From Tetrahymena elliotti 4EA (lineage: Eukaryota > Ciliophora > Oligohymenophorea > Hymenostomatida > Tetrahymenidae), in the NCBI GenBank assembly GCA_000231825.2, contig JH720304.1, positions 224,724 through 288,723 of the forward strand: 64,000 bases of DNA. Reading direction: 5' to 3'. Positions 50,388 to 63,100 of the stretch are shown here, piece by piece. A program made the position numbers and the translations under genes. A model generated the notes under the pieces. It was given only the letters and a program-made list of their open reading frames with translations. It ran no database searches and was not told where the DNA came from. Each line of letters starts with the position of its first letter. Position 1 is the stretch's first letter.

Positions 50388-51885
50388 AGTAAAAATTTGA
50401 AGAGTTAAAATGAAATAATTTATTTAAATGTTTTGTAGTAATATCTATTGAAATCAAAGGTGATATTATATTTAAACAAATATTTATTATGTAAATTGAA
50501 AAGTAGTTTGTATGTATTCCATAACAAATATTAAAAATAAAATGACTAAATATTATAAAATGTATTACTCATATTTGATTGTCTCATTTTTATTTAGGAG
50601 TATAAGTGTTGAAAAGCTTTTTACAAATTTGGGCAATATTTTGAAAAAATAGAATTCTTGAAAAAATTATAAAAATGAAGAAGATCAAGAATGTGATCAA
50701 AGTATTATTTCAAGAGTTAATATTATTAAAATAAAAAGATATGTTTATGTGTTTAAAAATATTTGTTGAAAATAAAGATCCTATTATTTAAAAAGTAAAA
50801 TGTGATTGATGTAAATAAATGAAAAATTAGGTTACTAAACATAGTTTAAAAATTATTAATTTTTAATACAGTTAAAAGATATTAATTTTAATTCAAAAAA
50901 TCGAAGGATTTAAATTTTAAATATTGAAAATCTAAAACTTATTTTTAAATGTCTAATTCTTATTTGGGAGTCTTATTGAATAAATTTTCATAAAGTTGGA
51001 CAAAATTTTCAGTAAAATAAAATTCTTTAAAAATTACAAAAATTCAGATGAGTAGTGATCAAAAGATATTTTTAAAGACTTAAATATCATTAATAAAACT
51101 GAAAAGTCGTAATGCTAAATAAATATTAAAAATAAAAATACTTCTTATAGACTTATTTTAACAAACAAGAAAAATAACAATTTTTTAGAAATCTAATACT
51201 TATATTTAAATATCTCATTCTTATTTGGGAGCTATGATGTTAATAAATTTGGATAAACTTTTGAGGAAAATAGAATTCTTTACAAAAATTAAGAAGACTA
51301 ATTGTGATTGATCAAAAGATATTTTTGAAATAATTTTTCTAAGAGTTAATATTATTAAAATAAAGTAATATATTTAAATTTATTTTTATATTTATCTTAA
51401 AACAAACAATTTTTGATCTAAGTTTAAATTTAGTATCATGAAACATAAATAAAGAAATAAAAAAAATATACTGTTAAAAGCTCCTAATTTTTATTAACAA
51501 AAAATTAAAAATTTTAAATATTATTCATTTAATATTTATTTATTTTGGATTGGGGTCATGAGAAAGAGGAGCCTTTAGAGAAAAACCTAATTCTTGAAAA
51601 AACCAAAAAAAAATAAGAAGATTTGTTACCCTATTAAAAAATAATTTTTTAAAGAATTAAAATGAAATAATTTACTGAAAAGTTTTTTATTTTTGTTGGA
51701 AATAAAAATAATATTGTTGAAAAAACAAAATAATTATTTATGATGTAAACTGAAAATTAGTATTGCTAAACATATATTAAAAAATAAATTACTACTTATA
51801 ATATACATTTAAAAGTTACTAATTTGAATTAACGTAATTGATTGAAGGATTCAAAGTTCTAAATATTTTAATATTTATTATTTTT
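50388..51885. repeat. array of decayed copies of the 3' end of the membrane-protein gene
   Basis: The last codons of the gene at 51893-52777, seen on the plus strand as TCTCATTCTTATTTAGGAGC followed by TTTTCATAAAGTTGGACAA, recur at about 50582 (TCTCATTTTTATTTAGGAGT), 50952 (TCTAATTCTTATTTGGGAGT) and 51212 (TCTCATTCTTATTTGGGAGC); a fainter one may lie near 51540. Flanking words (AGAGTTAATATTATTAAAATAAA, AAAATTGAAAAGTCG-type) repeat too, so units of about 260-370 bp were duplicated in tandem. No copy keeps an open frame through the upstream coding region. Confidence 0.75.
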
Positions 51886-51892
51886 GATCGTC

Positions 51893-52777
51893 TCATTCTT
51901 ATTTAGGAGCCATAATGTTGAGGAGCTTTTCATAAAGTTGGACAACCTTTTGAGCAATAGGTTTTAAAGGACCAGGTGCAACATTTACAATAGAGTATTT
52001 AAATTCTGCTTGGGCTTATCTCATAGAAGCAATAGTTTTATCTTTAACTGAAATGAATTAGAACATTAAGAGGATATTCAAAATCGAGGTAACACCTAAG
52101 AATGCACCAAAGATTGTATAAAAGAAAAGATAAATTTCAATTTTGTTTTTAGCATTAATTAAATAATTTCTGTTGGCCTTGACAAAAGTAATTGTATTTT
52201 TGAATTGAGGATTATTTTGAATTGAGGGAATTAAATTAGGTTATGAAGAAATGTATTCACATAAACCACTTAAGAATTAGATGTAAATAGGTAAATAAAA
52301 AACAAAAGAGTTTCTGCTATGAGGCATGGCAAGAGTGAATATGATATTATGGAAGAATTCACTGCTAACTGCAAGGACAAGATATTAAGTATTGAATTTG
52401 ATCATGCCTTTATTTCTAATTACTGCTAATACTGATGCTAAGACAATCATAATTTTTACTATCCAAGGATTTAAAAATATAGAACCAGGGAAAACCAATC
52501 CCTTTAAGACATTTTCAATTAAGTAAAGCTTGGGGTTTTTGTAAGGAGTTGCTTATGGCATTTGAGGTTATTATTATCCAGCTCCACCATTTTGAGTGTT
52601 TTCAGATTCCTTGTAGTCTACATCAAATGATGGGTCAATGTTCTTTTTATACCACTTTCTTTTAAATTTTTCAACCTAACTGTATTAAGGGACAGGTAGT
52701 AAGTCATCATAGTACTTCTACCATTCTTTGCTGTTCTAAAAATCAAATGATTTATATTTAGCAAATGCTTCAGCCAT
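51893..52777 (-). CDS. TMEM33/Pom33-like multi-pass ER or nuclear-envelope protein
   Basis: A single open frame, ATG 52777 to TGA 51895-51893, 294 residues, intronless. A soluble N terminus with aromatic and charged residues (FDFQNSKEWQKYYDDLLP) and a Gly/Gln/Pro linker precede three or four hydrophobic segments: IVKIMIVLASVLAVI, YLVLAVSSEFFHNIIFTLAM, IYLFFYTIFGAFLGVTSI, and LLMFQFISVKD. The C terminus, MRQAQAEFKYSIVNVAPGPL then VVQLYEKLLNIMAP, resembles the end of TMEM33, where a basic loop is followed by an amphipathic helix. TMEM33/Pom33 proteins bend ER membranes and associate with nuclear pores. The resemblance is from memory and moderate. The end of this gene is the source of the decayed copies just downstream. 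Confidence 0.7.
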
Positions 52778-55514
52778 CTCTTTTTAACTTTAATTCCTAC
52801 TTGTAAATAATTAACTTTATAAGATATTTTTAAATTAAAAAATCTTTTTCTTAATTGAGGTTTCTTCTTCTATTTTAAGTTGAGTTGAAATTTATATATA
52901 TATGTAGATTCTTCTTTTTTTCTTTATTTTAAATTTAATTGTTTTCGAAAAGCTTGTCATTCATTCATAATACCATTATATTTGCTTTTTTCAAGAATTT
53001 AGAACTACTCATTCTCTTTGGAAATGAAAATTTACGTGGAATATAGGCATCTTCTCATCATTCAAAATTGTTGTGAATTATATTTCTAAATTGCTTTGAA
53101 TATAACTATGTAAATAAAGTTAATGTTTATTCAAATTTAATCTTCTAAATTCTAGAAAACATTTATTCCTTTTAAAATATTATTAAGCAATCATCAGTAG
53201 ATTCTATTTTTATTGTTAATTCCAATTTATTAATATTATTTTTAGTCAATTTTATTTACAAAAAATAGCTTATTGATTGTTCATGCTATTAAAGTGTTAA
53301 TTATTTCAAAAAAATGTGTCTAAAATTAATTTAAATATCTAATTTGTTTAATTTGTTTTAAAAAAATAGAAATTAACCTTGTAAAAATTATTTTATTTAA
53401 AAATCTGTTTTAGATTAAGTAGATTTTAATGTGAAATGTTGTTCAGTTTTTATAACTTCCTTGAAACAAATAATTTTTTTATTAATGTTTTTTAAAAAAT
53501 TTATTATTAAAAAAATAAGTGACCATTTTTTTATTTTAAATAGATTACTGAAAAAGAAGTAAAATTTATTATTCAAGAAATTCAACAATAAAATTACATT
53601 AATCAAGAATAACAAGAAAAACAAATAATAAAGTTGATTAATATAAAATGTGAGTTTACATATTAAAAGTACTATTTTGAGGTGATTAATATTTCATGAA
53701 AAGAAAAAAAACAGAATCTAAAATTATGTTTCGAGTTTTGATTTATGTAAGAATTCCCATGCTTGCTTGTTATTATTTTATTTCATATCTGTTAATATAT
53801 AGCAAGCCACTGGCTCTTTTATTTAATAAAAATTCTTTTAAAACACTTCTAATTCTTACATGATCATAAAAATACCTAAGAATTTATTAGGAACATTTCT
53901 CTATTAAAAAAAGTATTTTAGTTTTTTAGAATTTATTTTTGTTTTTTGTCATAATTTTATCTTACTTTAAAATTAAGACGTATTAATATGATAATACAGA
54001 GCTTTGAAACATTACTTATACATTCAAATTTTGGCAAAATTCTTTTTCTTTGTTAAAAATGAAAGATTTATTTAAAATTCATTGAAAAAGTAAATTTTAA
54101 TGTGATTTTCTAATTATATAGCATGAAAGAAAAAAATTAGGCTCAGTAAAGATGAATTAATAAGAATTCTTTTTATAATTATTATTATTGTTAATGGTGT
54201 AAGAGAAAAGAAAGTACTCAATATTGATTAATTAACAAGTAAAGCTTTTCAAAGAATTTAGGTTGTAAATTTCTGTTTTAAGATGCTTTGCTTTAGTTAA
54301 TAGAAATTAGCATTACTCAATTTTAGATGTTGTTGTATTAATAATTTACATGTTGACTCTTAGTAAATTAAATATTTTTTTTTAAAAAGTATACCTAAAA
54401 AATGAACATAAAAAATAGATAAAATAATTCTAGAATTATTTATTCATTAGTCCATCAATAGCAGCACAAACTTTTTATTATTATTAATTTAATCTGCTAT
54501 AAATTGCAAATATTAAGTATTATTACTTCATTGATCTAATCAATTGTATGACAAAAAATTTTTTAAATTTAATAATTCAGCGGATTCATTAATTTAGAGA
54601 TTAGTTTTATTTTGAATTAACAATTGAAAATTTTTTCAAACAAAATCAAATTAATCAAAAAACTACTTATCATTTTTAAATGATGATAATAACGTTTGTC
54701 AAAAAAAAAATTTTTTGCAGCAAACTCTTGAAATTATAAATTTTTAAAATAAAAATCTTCTCGCTTATTTAACTTGATTAAATATTTTTAAAGCTCTGAA
54801 TATAGAAACTTTTGGTTCACTTGTATGCAATTCCAAAAATTTAAATTAATTTTTAAAAAATATTAATCATAAAAAATTATTGTAAGTAATAATGATAAGC
54901 AATTTAGCTAATCTCTCTACTTTTTTTTTCATAGAAAGACTTTAAAAATTAAACAAAATCTAAAAGTGTAAACTAAGAATGAAAGAGAGTTTAGGAAAAA
55001 TATTTTATTCTTATTCTTTGATTAACTAACTTTTACATAAGCAAGTTCTTAGTTAGCTAATTATTCTTTTTTTAAAAGAAATTAAGTTTACTCTTTAAAT
55101 TATCAAATTAAAAATTTCGAACAGAGGCTAGTCGATTAAAAATAATTACTAACATCAATTAATTAGCAAGTATACAAAAAAATTGATTAAAAACTTTTTA
55201 ATGATTCCTTGATTAGATTGTAAAGAGCTTTAATTTTGTTTGAGAAGAATTATCTTTTTCTTTATTATGAAAATCTGAATTAAAAAAGCATTCAACACTA
55301 AAAATAAAATTCGATCATATATTTGAAGAAACTCTTTCTGATTTCAAAAATGATCAACTTTTTTAGGACTTATTGTTTTTAAATGTTTTGAAATAAAACA
55401 CGTAATAAAATAAATCTATTAAATTACAAGAAATAAAGTTATTAAAATTTAAGCAGTTTTTATTTTAGTTTGAGAGAAAAGTGTATGTAAAACAAAATGA
55501 GGGAAAAATAATTT
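52778..55514. other. long gene-poor AT-rich region
   Basis: About 2.7 kb. Frames at 54127-54405 and about 55270-55599 are open and Lys/Leu-rich but lack starts or splice partners; with TGA as the only stop such lengths are expected by chance. No repeats or RNA genes seen. Confidence 0.4.
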
Positions 55515-56213
55515 TCACTTCTTTTTTTTGTAATGTTTTGTATAATTTTAAAGTATATTTTTTTCATAAGCTTCTATCATAATATTACTGATATCTTTAT
55601 ATTATTATTTATCTAAGATTTTTGAGTTATTCAACCACAACTCTTCACAATTTTTTAAAAAATGAATGAATATTTTTTTCAGATTGTTGTTTGTAATTAA
55701 ATTCTTTATCTTCAAGTTTAATCTCCCACAATTTTTAAGGTTGATATTTACTCTCTTTTTAATATGTTCAATATTCCAATTTTCTTCACTAAGCAGTTAA
55801 TAAATTGAAGCTAAACGTTCATCTTAGCAATTATCTATGTGCCTTTTAAAAGCACTTAGTATATTTTTATATTAATTTTATTTGTTTTTTTCTATAAAAT
55901 GAAATATTTGTTTCAGATTAGTATCTGTACTTGTATTTTCTTCATTCAAAATATTTGAAACAATACAGAATTTATTATCATCACCTAAATAATAAACAAA
56001 TTAATTAATTAATAAAATTTATTGCACTGAGCCATATTGAAATTTACTTAATTATTCAAAAGAGCATATGTGTTTAAAAGCTGCTGTCAATTTTGAAGAC
56101 CTCTGAGAGCTTTTTAAAGGAAAGTTTTAGAGATATTCTTCAAGATGTTTCTGCTGTTAGTTTAATTTCCTGTCATCAGTAGTTAACAAACGATAGCAGC
56201 AATTAAATTCCAT
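55515..56213 (-). CDS. orphan helical protein
   Basis: ATG at 56213 to TGA 55517-55515. The whole span is one open frame of 232 residues, but a typical GTAAAT...TTTAG intron of about 64 nt (about 56046 to 55983) is in phase, giving about 211 residues. The N terminus has a CC pair (MEFNCCYRLLTTDDRK); the body is Lys/Asn/Leu-rich and helical, with FKHICSFEQL, SAFKRHIDNCQDERLASIYQ and FIHFLKNCEELWLNNS. Five or so cysteines are spread along it. No signal peptide or membrane helix. I do not recognise the family. Confidence 0.6.
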
Positions 56214-58386
56214 AGTTTATTCATTTTTAAATATTATTGAGTCTTTTACAGAAATCATTATTTTTATCAATAAATTATTTCAATTTTTTATAATCTTTTA
56301 TTATAAAAATTTTATATTTATTTTGTTTTTGATTAATTTATATTAATTGCTTATTTTGATATGTTGGGGTTTTTTAAAAAATATACCATTTAATTATGAA
56401 ATAACGAAAAAAATAAAATATTATTTAAATTTATAATTTTAGGATGAAACATAAGATCAAATTCAATTTCAAAAATATTTTATAATTAATTGTATGACTT
56501 TACCATCAACTCTATCTTGTATTTCTTTTAATTTTAAAAAATTAATCGTTTTGAGTAACTTGAAGTGGTAACTTACTAAAAAAATCTTATAAATTCTTAT
56601 AGTTTACTCACTATTATTTTATAATTTAGAAATTTTATCTTGCAAGACTAGCTCTACTTAACTCAACTGAAACTAACGAAAATTTCAGATTATTTTTAGA
56701 AAATTTATCATATGGAGGAAGTAATAAAAAATAGTCATTAATTCAAAGAAAATTAATAAAATTTTTAATTAACTTTAGTAAGTAGTTATTATTTAAATAA
56801 CTTAATTTTTGTATCCTCTTTAATTTACTAATGATTGATTTTAAATGTCAATCAGTAATTTAATAGATAATTCCTTAAAATGTGAGTTGAAAGAAGAACA
56901 AAATTTATTATTTTGTAGCTTTCATAAAAAACCTACAATTTAATTTACCCATACATTCTTGATTAATAAACAAATAACTCCTAAATTGTCAGCTTATTTT
57001 TTGATATGAGTCAATATATTTAAAAAAAACATTCCTACAAAAAGTATGAGTACTAAATACAACTGAAAATTTTTGAATGATTAAAATAAAATCCATATTT
57101 TAGATTAATTTTGTCATACATAATCTTCATGTGATGAGATATTTTCAAATACATTAATTTTGTTATTCGAAATATGTTTCAAAAAAATGACACTAATCTA
57201 AAAGGTTATTAAAAGAAATCAGAAATAAGTGACTCAGATAATAATAAAAATTGCTAATTTTTCACAATATAATTTTTTAAACTTACTTATTAAATATGTA
57301 AGTATGTGAGTATGCAGCCAAAAAATAATGAATAGATTCAATAGTTATCATACTTAACTCTAATAATATCTTCAAAACTCTGATCCAAGTCAATATTTAT
57401 TATAAAATAAATCACTTAATTGAAATACTCAATGATAGTTGTAAAAAAATTATTTTACTTCAATTTAACTCTTTACTTTGAAATAAAAAAGTTTAAATAT
57501 TCGTTATAAAATTATTCTAATTAAAACAGAATTTTATCTAAGCAGCTTTTAATTTTTGCAATTAGTTTTTGTGAGTTAAATATTTTTAATTAAAAAGTAA
57601 ATGTATTTAAAATAAAAAAATAATAAATTTGCTCTCATACCAAGTATTTGATCACTAGTTATTATTTTTTTAATTATTAAAATTTTTGTTTACACACCTC
57701 ACTCATCCTTTTCTTTTAAGTTACTTGATAAATTATTACTTAATAATAATATTATTTTTTGAAAGAAAAAAAAGCTCTTTTCTTCTATTTAATAAGTAAA
57801 TAAAATTAAGTTTATAATTTATTTAATTTTTATTAAGTAAGCATAAGCAATCAATTTGTAATTAAAATTAAGAGACTATTTAAAAATTTACTTAGTATTT
57901 ATTAGTAGTGTTAAAAATTACATATAAAATAATACAAAATATTTTATTGAAAAAATGTTGAATTCATTCTTTAAGTTTCTTTCAGATTTAAATATTAATT
58001 TTTCAAAATTAAAAACATTTTTTAAAATAAATAAATCATGTTATTATTGTATGTTTTAAATGTTAATGAAAATTGATTATGAATGAATGACTGATGGGAG
58101 AGATACTGATTTTGATAAGATTACTAGAAATTCAATAGGTATTTTAAAATTCTGATATATATTAATTAATCAGAAATAAATTAAAACATTATAATAGTTA
58201 TTTACTATGATCTATATTAATTTATTTTTATTTTTTTGATTTTTAAATAGAGATACATTTATTTATTACACTCACTAATATTTAATAAATCAGATAATTA
58301 ATTATCAGAATTAGGAATAACTAAAAAGCAAAGGGTAGTTAATAAGAAATAAAATAAAGTGATAGTTTAACTCTTTTAATTAAAAA
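56214..58386. other. gene-poor AT-rich region
   Basis: About 2.2 kb without a convincing frame. It includes the 5' flanks of the minus-strand orphan and of the plus-strand UBC-like gene. No repeat family seen. Confidence 0.45.
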
Positions 58387-59958
58387 ATGATGTAAGAGAA
58401 CGAAGCTTTTGAAGAAGCATTGTTAAGAATATTCTAAGATGATACAAAGATAAATAAAATATATTAAGGTATTTAAGCATAGCTTATTATTAATTTCTAT
58501 AGCATAATATATTTTTATATTGAAAACTAGATCTAGAAGAATTAAGCACTCTTAGTTCTGAAGATATTTCTGTATAAATTACAGAAATCGGTGTAGGCTT
58601 GAAGATAGAAGTATTCAATAATTCATCTAAGAGCCATTCTTATATTTTTTTTCTTATTATAATTAATAAAAGCTCAAAATATCTGCTAGTTGTTTAAAAT
58701 AGCATGGAATAGAATTCAAAAAATTCAAAAACGATATTATCATAGATTTAGTTCTCACACCAGATTATCCTTATGATAACCCAAGAATCTTCTTCCAAAA
58801 TACAGTAAATATTTAAAAAAATAATAGCAATTATTGCAATACATTAGGAGTATTTATATTAAGATTCAATTATTTATAAACTGCAAAATAGTTTTGCTAT
58901 CCTTCATTAGCAGATGGAAGAAATTTCTTTAACTCTGTAATGAATCACATAAAATGGAATTCATCTCTTATGTTAACTCAGGTCTTAAATGAGATAATTA
59001 ACTATATTGTAAACAATTATATAGTGAGATAATTTATTTATCTTAACATGCTATTAAAATTATTAGAAAATATTGAATAGAAGAATAAAGGATTATGAGT
59101 TTCTAATCAAAGAAGGATCATATGAAATAGGAGAAGAATATGATATGGAATATTTCTTAAATCTTTCTACTTGTGAATTATTTGCTTCATAAGAAATTAT
59201 TTCAAAGAAAAAACTCAATTAAAAGTGATAAAATACTAATTTAAATCATATAAATATTTTAAAATATATTTTATTAATTACTAAAGGATATTAATGATAA
59301 CTCAATACAGATTTTTGGAGTTTGAGCTTATTAAAAATTCAAATAAAACTGCATAGTTAGTGAAAGTAGAAGATATTTCAGATTTAGCTTCTTATGGTTA
59401 TGCATAAAAATCTAAAGATAGAAGAATTTAATTGAAATGGTAAATCAAAGACAAAAAAAAGGTGAAAAAAATATGAAAAATATTACAAATTTAAATCATT
59501 TTATATTATAGACAAGATAGGTTGATTTTTTAATAGATGAAGAAGAAAAGTTTCTTTAATTGCTTTAAGAAAGAGTAGCATAGGTAGAAAAATTGATGTT
59601 AGCTACAAGAAAGGTGATCTCTGAGGATGAAGTTACTTTAAAAAGCTATGAAAATATGGATTTAGATTAAATATTACAGAATATTACAATCATAGAATCA
59701 GAGTTAAGTGAAAATATTACACTAAGCGCAATTGATACCTTAATGGTTCTCTATTAAAAAGCAATTGAGTAAGAGTAAATTCAAAATTCAGATTATAATA
59801 AATTTTAAATAAAAATAGATTTTTGTCAGCAGTCGCAGATCCCAGTTACAAATTATTTATTTAGAAGCTGCAAGATTTGTTAACCAGAGAAGATGTCCAA
59901 ATAATATTAAAGTCTAAAGAAAGTAAGTCTATACAATTAATTTAAATTAACTGATTGA
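58387..59958 (+). CDS. UBC/RWD-fold protein with a second, possibly PH-like, domain
   Basis: ATG 58387 (a second ATG follows); seven exons read in phase, ending at TGA 59956-59958, about 390 residues. Near the start is FEEALLRIFQDDTKINKIYQ, then FKNDIIIDLVLTPDYPYDN and PRIFFQ, the strand-turn of ubiquitin-conjugating or RWD folds, then SLADGRNFFNSVMNHIKWN, SSLMLTQVLNEIINYI, the usual UBC/UEV ending. No catalytic Cys is evident in the expected place, so a non-catalytic variant is likely. A middle part (ITQYRFLEFELIKNSNKTAQ, DLASYGYAQKSKDRRIQLKW) alternates strand-like residues and could be PH- or GRAM-like. A helical coiled region with FLQLLQERVAQVEKLMLATR follows. Domain calls are by eye; the family name is unknown to me. 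Confidence 0.7.
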
Positions 59959-60196
59959 TTTTCAAATAATTTTTTTATTTTAATTCTAGCTTCTTTTTAA
60001 TGTTTATCTTGAAATAATTTTTTTTATCATCTAAATCCTATATATTATATCAATAATTTATTATTTAATTTCCCAATAAATAAATTAGAACAAAATAAAT
60101 TATAAGATTGATATATTTTTATGGTACGGTACAGTCAGTCATTTGAGAAAAAGCAAGATAATTAACAAAACAAATTACTAAAATTAAAATTTAAAA

Positions 60197-63100
60197 ATGA
60201 AAAAAATTTTTTACTCGAATAAAGAATCCTATTTAAAAAGTGAATACAATATTTTTTTTGTCAAAAAAGTTTTTTGGGATATTAAAAAATCAAAAAGCAA
60301 AAATTTGTAACAGTAAAAATAAAATTATTTTACTTTTGTTTGGAATGATATTTTTTAATTATGTAAGAACTTTGCAAAAAGTGAATAAACTATTTTTCTT
60401 TTTAATAACATAGTAAAAAAGCTGATAAAGAGATTGTTTATTTTCTAATTTTATTCTATCCTATTATTTTATCAAATTTCATCCTTTTAATTAAAGAACA
60501 GCAAGCAACTGAAACTACACAAGAAAAAAAATCCAGTTAATAAATAGCCATAGAAGAATTTGATAGCATTTTTGAAGATCTCAGTTAAAGTCATGTGTAG
60601 AAGAATGATGAATAAGGTAAAGGAGGAGAAGATGAATAGAAGAAGAGAAAAATGGAGGAATTGAAGAAAGCTGAGCTTTTGAAAAAATACTTCTAGCATA
60701 GAATTAATCTTCATAATAATGATAGATATATTCATATCCAAACCAGATATTTTACCAAATATGTAGAAAAACTTTATTACGATAAGACTGACAAGAAGAA
60801 AATAGTCCATATTCAATATAAAAATCACAATCGTGCCGATTTTGATAATGAGATTTAAGTTAGACAACTTCTTATTACTTAAAAGGAAAATTTAATCCCT
60901 GGAGTGTTAGAGATTAATAAATCATCCAAAGAAATCATCTTTACTTATGGTTTATGTAATTTATCCCAGTTAGCCGAAGTTTATAAGAATAAGCAAATCC
61001 AATGGTAAAAGTAAGATTTGCTTTATATCTTAAAAAGCTTGTTGTAAAAATTATAAGAAGTAAACGAATTGAAGATATTTTTATCCGATATAAAGCCTGA
61101 AAACATAGTTACTTTTCCTAAAGAAGTAAATAAAAATATTTAAGAATTTAGTGTTAAAAAATTCATATTTTAAAACAGAATTTTAGAGATTATGGAATAG
61201 AGTTTAGTATCAGCCAATAAAATTTATGTGAAGGATCTAAATATCCATTGGTATATAGCAAAGCATATTCTGATCCATAATTGTTAAAGCGTATACTAAA
61301 CAGAGAGCCTATAGCCGATCATGAAAAAATATAAAATGAATTGTACATGATTGGAAGAACAATCTAATACTTAATTGATCCTAATAGTGAAAGTTTTAAG
61401 CATGATAATGTCGCTAATTTTGTAAACAATCTTTCTGAGGAAATTTATGGATCTACTCTTAAAAAAATATTGCAAATGCTATTAATAGATAAAGTCGTAA
61501 GCTCTATTTTTAGTTTACTTAATTTTTCTTACATCGCTTATTTTTTAATTATTTATTGTAAAGGTAAATGATTTTGGATATATCTTGGGAGAACTAACTA
61601 GAGGAGAATAAAACATCGATAACTTTTTAAAGGATGAGCATGGGTTTAATTTGGTTATACATGAAAACATTATTAAAGAAAGTCTTTAAAAAAGCTTGAT
61701 TTAAGATATCCATTAAAAAGTACTGTTTGAGTAAAAATACTAATTGAATGAAAGAGTGAATTATATGATCGATACCATTGGTAATGATAATTACCCTCTT
61801 TATCCTTTATTAGCTCATGAAAAATAAGGCAGTTTGAAAGAAATTTTGGAAAAAACAGAAAACTTAATTAAAGAAAATCATGAAAACACTAAAGAAACTA
61901 AGCGCCTTTATGACTCAATAATTTAAATTTTATAAACTTAATAATTAAAAGAGTCTGAAGACTCTTACAGCTTCCCTGAAACAGATTAAATTTCTTTTGA
62001 AGAATAATTTATTTTTATTAATCTGTTATGCATAAAAGGGATAATTTATAAATGGAATGGATATATTAAATTATTCAAAAAGATATAAGATTATGCTTTA
62101 GAAATTTGCTAAAAATTGATTGGAGAAGAGCATCCATTATATGCTAACTGTTTAATAAACCTTGCTTAGGCTGAATCTTTAAATTCTCATCCTGAAAAGG
62201 GAGTTTTATATCTCATTTAGTCATATGTAATCAGAAAAAAATTACTTGGAAATCATCCAAGTACAATATTTAGTTTACTTTCTATCGCCGAAACTTTAAG
62301 GAAGTTAGGGAGATTTAATTAATCTCTAGAAATTCATGAGAGGGTAATTAATTTAAAAATATAAAAATTATTCAATTATCAACAGAATTTTAATTAATTT
62401 TTTTATTGTAAATACCTTTTTGAATTGCTGTTATTATTTAAAAGGTTCAACAAGATTTTAGTGAGCTAAGTGAAAAAGAGTAGAATTCTATTTGTCTAGG
62501 AAAGTTACTTTTGAGCTAAGCAAAAACTTTAATGCTATCAAAAAAAATAAATGAATCATACTCATTAATAAGTTAAGCTGTTGAAATTTTTAAGGAAACA
62601 TATGGTGAAGAGTCGGTTTAAATAAGCGAGGCCTATGCAGAAACAGCTGATCTATTTACTTTAAAATAACAATTAAAAGAAGCCCATTAATTGAATTTAC
62701 AATGTATTTAAATTGTCAAAAATCTATATGGAGATAATCATCCACTTTTAGCTGATTATTATGTTAATATATCATACACATATAGAAATGCTAAGAATTT
62801 TGATGAATCGATGACTTTTTTAATTTAGGCGATGGAAATTAGGTAATTTAATTAAATAAAAGTTAACATTATTTTTATTTTAATTCCTTAACTAGAAAAA
62901 AATTTTTTGGGGAAAATCATCCTATTATTGCAGACACCTATACAGAATAAGCTAACAGTCTAACATATTCAAATTAGTTATAACAAGCTACAGGTAAAAA
63001 ATTTGATTTTTTTAAAATTCACTAATGAGCAATATTTAATTTTCTAGAACTTCATAAAATTGCACTAAAAATTCGTGAAGAATTATATGGTGTTTAAAAT

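Noticed and set aside
54127..54405. 93-codon open frame (contains LSKDELIRILF, VREKKVLNIDQLTSKAF)
   Set aside because: No start codon or splice site in phase. With TGA the only stop and about 80% AT, frames of 60-90 codons are expected by chance.
55270..55599. Lys/Phe-rich plus-strand frame overlapping the end of the minus-strand orphan gene
   Set aside because: Overlaps a better-supported gene on the other strand and lacks a start; possibly a relic, not called.
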